A stretch of DNA of 64,000 nucleotides. Source: Diogma glabrata (lineage: Eukaryota > Arthropoda > Insecta > Diptera > Cylindrotomidae). The translations under genes and the position numbers were made by a program. This document shows positions 60,556-64,000 of the stretch, piece after piece (positions within the stretch are counted from its first letter, which is position 1; the number at the start of each line of letters is the position of its first letter). The notes beneath the pieces were generated by a model. It saw only the letters and a program-made list of their open reading frames with translations. It was not told where the DNA came from and searched no databases. The DNA lies in the NCBI GenBank assembly GCA_963693315.1, contig OY856187.1, positions 71,342,033 through 71,406,032 of the forward strand, in the 5' to 3' direction.

Positions 60556-61276
60556 CATGTACAGAAGCCGTATGATACAAAACAAAATGATTATTTTTTT
60601 CATTTTCATTTAATTGAAATTGAACCGTTTGATACGATTTCGCTTGTCCTGGTATGATTTGTTGATTGTATTGTTTACTGTTATGATATTTTACATTTAC
60701 GTTATCTTGATTTATTAAGTTACGAGAACAATTTGTTGGTACTACGACACTACCACTACAACCACCACTACTCACGGTAGTTGATGAAATTGTTATTGGT
60801 TGATAATATCCTAATGTTTTATTTATAGTATTTTGTGGTGTGGCAGTCGCAGCTGTATATTTTAAATCACATCCCACACAACCTTCGTTATCTATAGAAA
60901 TATTTGTTGTTGTTGTTATTGGATTGGGATAGTGTTTTGGTGATAATTTAATAAATGATTTTCCAATACCAAAACCACTATCTTCACCCATTGTTTGAAC
61001 ATTGTACATATTTATTGTTGATGATGATAATGGTGCAGAACCTGCTGCTGATGTTGTTGTTGTTTTTGTTACCGCTGTTGCTATTGTTGATCCACTATTA
61101 GTTTGATTTTTTGAACTATTTTTTGGTGACGTTGACGATGTTGTTTGATTTTTATTTAGTATTAAATTGTATGAATCGTCTGTGTCACAACCATTGATTG
61201 ATGTATATTTACGATAGGTGTGTTCTTTGTTATCATTCAAATGAATAGGATCGTATTTACATAAATTACATTCTCT
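60556..61276 (-). CDS. K2P channel, second visible exon (long low-complexity linker)
   Basis: The acceptor is ATTATTTTCAG and the donor ACATG|GTGAGAT. The 240 codons begin RECNLCKYDPIHLND and hold CxxC-like cysteine pairs near the start and at CVGCDLK. Long Ser/Thr/Asn-rich runs follow (TTTTSAAGSAPLSSS, NPITTTTNIS) and VQTMGEDSGFGIGKSFIKL in the middle. The exon is open throughout, in phase with its neighbours. Such loops between the second and third membrane helices are cytoplasmic in K2P channels. No known domain is recognisable, and low complexity makes homology hard to judge. Confidence 0.85.
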
Positions 61277-61814
61277 CTGAAAATAATTAATTGAAAAATA
61301 AAATTATTAGGTGAACATGTTTTCAATTTGGTATTTCGATGTAAATCAAAAAAAATCTTCTGATGTTAGTAAGACAATGTTCAGAATAATTTCTGTAGAT
61401 AAAAATTCACAGAAACACACAACTTCAAACTTATAGACTCTAGTCGCAATGGCCTCTCTTAAAGTATTTTAACTTAAATTTCAAAAATATATGAGTTAAT
61501 ATCGCCAAAACATTTTGGTTTCATCTTTAATTTCTATTCCATGTGTTTCTTTATTTCAGTAATACTATTGCTCATAATTATTTCTTTTATGAACTCTTAT
61601 TTCACAAACTCAGTTCTATCCTATCTACTTCAACAAATAGAAAAACTCAATTAATTGTAATCACAAATAAAGACGAAAAAGGTCATATCGACCCTTTTCC
61701 AACTACTTAAATCATTTAATTCTTTGTTGCCCCAATTTAGTTTTACGACATTGTAATAGTTTAATTTAACCACATTCAACCCCAAAATAAAGAAAACCAC
61801 AATTATAATCTTAC

Positions 61815-62104
61815 CTCATTAAACTGTTGACAGTTCTCATGACAACTAATTTCATTGTTATCGTCCTCTTCTGAACTATCACCACAATTATTAATATCTT
61901 TTCCATTTTCTCTTAAGCTTTTTTTTCGTTTTCTTTTTTTTCTATAATTCTTTTGACATAACCGTCCATACGCACATTGTAATGCTTCAGCTAGTAATCC
62001 CCCTAAGTTTGACAGACACATTAACATTAACGGTACACCAATAAGTGCATATAACATGGTTACAATTTTTCCTTCGGATGTTTGTGGTGTTAAGTTACCA
62101 TGAC
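61815..62104 (-). CDS. K2P channel, first visible exon (pore 1 filter and TM2)
   Basis: K2P channels carry background potassium current; each subunit has two pore loops and two subunits form the pore. The exon starts after TATAATTTCAG inside the first Gly codon of filter 1, a position where K2P genes commonly have an intron. It reads GHGNLTPQTSEGK, then IVTMLYALIGVPLMLMCLSNLG (TM2), AEALQCAYGRLC, a basic stretch KKRKRKKS and an acidic end SSEEDDNNE. It ends at GAG|GTAAGAT in phase 0. Histidine replaces the usual tyrosine of the GYG filter. Earlier exons with the start codon, TM1 and pore helix 1 are not visible between 62105 and the window end. Confidence 0.92.
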
Positions 62105-64000
62105 CTGAAATTATACAAAAAAAAAAAAATAAATAAAACAAAAACAAAAATCTCAATTCGTTTTATTATTTACGACCAGGAAAAAAGTAAATGGAAATTC
62201 TTTTAATTTTCCCCATAAAATGGGAAAAAAATTCGTTTGTTTTGTTTTTATTGTAATTAATGAGATTTATTTTTTGTTTCTAAAAATCTTTTCCCAATTT
62301 TTTTTTAATACCGTCATCAACATGATCATCATTATTAGAAAATGACAAACAACAAAGCAAAAGTGATTGATTGTTTGTTAATTTTTAATTGGTTTCTAAA
62401 TCATTTCTGTATTTAATTGTTTTAGGGTTTGATATAAATCTGGAAAAAATTATGAGATGGATTTTAAGATTAATGATGTTGGTTTGATTTTTGTTTATCG
62501 TAATCAAAACGATTTTGATTTTAATCGTGATTAAAATTAGCTTTTCGCTAGATTTTATTTATTTTTTACTTAAAAAGTGTAAATGACTGGTACATTTGCA
62601 GGAAGCAAAACAAACATTTTGTGTGTTCCTTAGTCTGAAGAAAATTACTTCAGTTCCCATTCTTTTAATTTGCATCTGCATTTGAATCTTAAATTTTTAA
62701 ATTCTAAATTAAATGGAAATAAAAATCGTCCTATTTCAGAACAGTTTGGGGGAGTTTTTCAAGAGTTGAAATTATATGGAAAAGAGTTAAAATTGGTACA
62801 AAAAGGTAGGTTATAGTTTATAATACTAAATAGTTTATCTTGTAAACACCTTTCATCATCAGACTAAATATGGTAGGTAGGTGACAGCCTATTTTAAAAT
62901 CATATACGGATTGTATAATTAAAGCTACCTTTTCGTTAGAAGTCATAGACCTCGGTGTAAGCCCAGCAAAGCTTACATTTACAAATTCAAACGAATACAT
63001 AAGTGCATAGTTCGAAGAAAAAATCGTATACAGTTTTTTGTAGGAAATTTAGTTCTCTACAATAAAGGACATATTCATTTTTTGTTTTGTTGTTGTTTTG
63101 TTTGTCATTTCTTGTTTTGTTTCTAAAATGAAGAAAATTAGTACTTTTTCGTCATCCTTTTTATTTACGTTTTTTACGAGTTACGAATATATACAAATTT
63201 TTCAGAATATCATATACGTCTTAAGCAAAAAATTCAGGACCTTTTTTTGTAGAAAATTAAATTTCCTATAAAAATGTTTACACGATTGTTTATATAAATA
63301 AGCATATTTCATGAGTTAAGTCGAAAATTTTTGATTGAACGGCAGCAAAGGTGAGAAGTAAAGTAGATTCTGACGATCCAAAAATTTTTGAAGGACAAAG
63401 GCTATCACCACCTCTTCATCAACTATGCCTATCAAAAATTAGTAAAAGAAACTGAACTCACCCCATAATCTGTTTACGATCCGACCTTTCGTGCCAAATA
63501 AATATAATCACTCATATTAATGACTAAATTATTATTACTAAAGGTTCCGTTGAATGTTGCACCAGTTGTTGATGATGTTGTAAATGATTTAGATTAGGTG
63601 TTTGTAATAGAATTACCTCCTTTGCTTGCTATGATGGTCATAAAAATATAAAGGCGGTTGTTGAAAAATATCGTACAAAATTGCACCCAGGTAAAGAAAA
63701 ATATCATTAAGAAAAAAATTAACGCGCCAAAATCGGCGATTGCTGAATAATGCCATACAAAAATTATGCTTTAACCAAAACGAATACATACGAGATTGTT
63801 AAACAATATTAAAAAAAATTATCGTGGCATCAAAATAAAAAGGCGGTTGTTGGAAAATATAATAAAAAATTGTTGCACCATATTAAATAGGTACTAAAAA
63901 ACCATTCAATTTATTGTTACAATTTGAAATAGAACGCCTAGGATGAGCTTACTTCAGTAGCAAAATAATTTTAAAGTTTAATCATTTCAACGCAAATACC
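62105..64000. other. K2P upstream intron or 5' flank
   Basis: No exon ending in a K2P pore-1 signature was found on the minus strand. The minus-strand phrase ATGGGGTGAGTTC at 63456-63468 matches the donor-like site of structured elements A and B, without the rest of the element being evident. Direct repeats of AGGCGGTTGTTG.AAAATAT occur at 63650 and 63840. Confidence 0.45.

Noticed and set aside
61803..62156. Start codon upstream of the K2P pore-1 exon (frame beginning at 62156)
   Set aside because: The first 17 residues come from the poly-T and acceptor of an intron; the coding exon begins at 62104 inside the filter Gly codon.

Overview
This 64 kb window is AT-rich nuclear DNA from an animal, almost certainly an insect. 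Evidence: a Relish-type Rel/NF-kB protein with insect-like spacing of the Rel homology domain, a spliced two-pore potassium (K2P) channel, introns with GT-AG borders as short as 54 nt, and a transposon mix typical of arthropods (hAT, Penelope-like, RTE, Jockey/CR1-like, gypsy, Helitron, tRNA-related SINEs). I cannot name the species or order.

Only two host genes are supported. Near the left end (3799-4784, + strand) are the last two exons of a Relish-like Rel gene. They encode the DNA-binding and IPT halves and then stop, with no nuclear localisation cluster and no ankyrin repeats. At the right (62104 down to 46369, - strand) are four exons of a K2P channel: pore 1 and the following helix, two low-complexity linker exons, then, after a 13.4 kb intron, the exon with pore 2. 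The reading frame is consistent across all three splice junctions, but the last exon has an in-frame TAA upstream of its membrane segments. The 5' exons of both genes are not visible.

The rest is repeats, often nested. 6-14 kb: short tandem repeats split by a 1.2 kb element (here R1), a degenerate gypsy element and two hairpin or TIR elements. 14.7-16.6 kb: a SINE and a minisatellite-bearing repeat (R2). 17.5-30 kb: a (TA)n tract, a 5'-truncated Penelope-like element split by a hAT, and a non-LTR retrotransposon split by a second hAT. Both hATs keep perfect 8-bp target duplications, and removing them restores the host element's frame. 33.5-42.2 kb: divergent repeats and a large old inverted repeat whose left arm holds a young RTE element with a 49-nt poly(A) tract. 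46.9-60.3 kb, the K2P intron: a Helitron remnant, a 412-bp palindrome, R2 with R1 nested in it, and two adjacent long inverted repeats, one built around a Penelope endonuclease remnant.

The best candidate for something undescribed is a three-copy element (about 24.4-29.7, 42.9-44.3 and 58.5-58.9 kb). Each copy has a TATA-like start, a conserved GGGGTGAGT donor-like site, an acceptor-like site, and a 3' domain with a conserved linker and a hairpin whose stem sequence differs while its pairing is kept.
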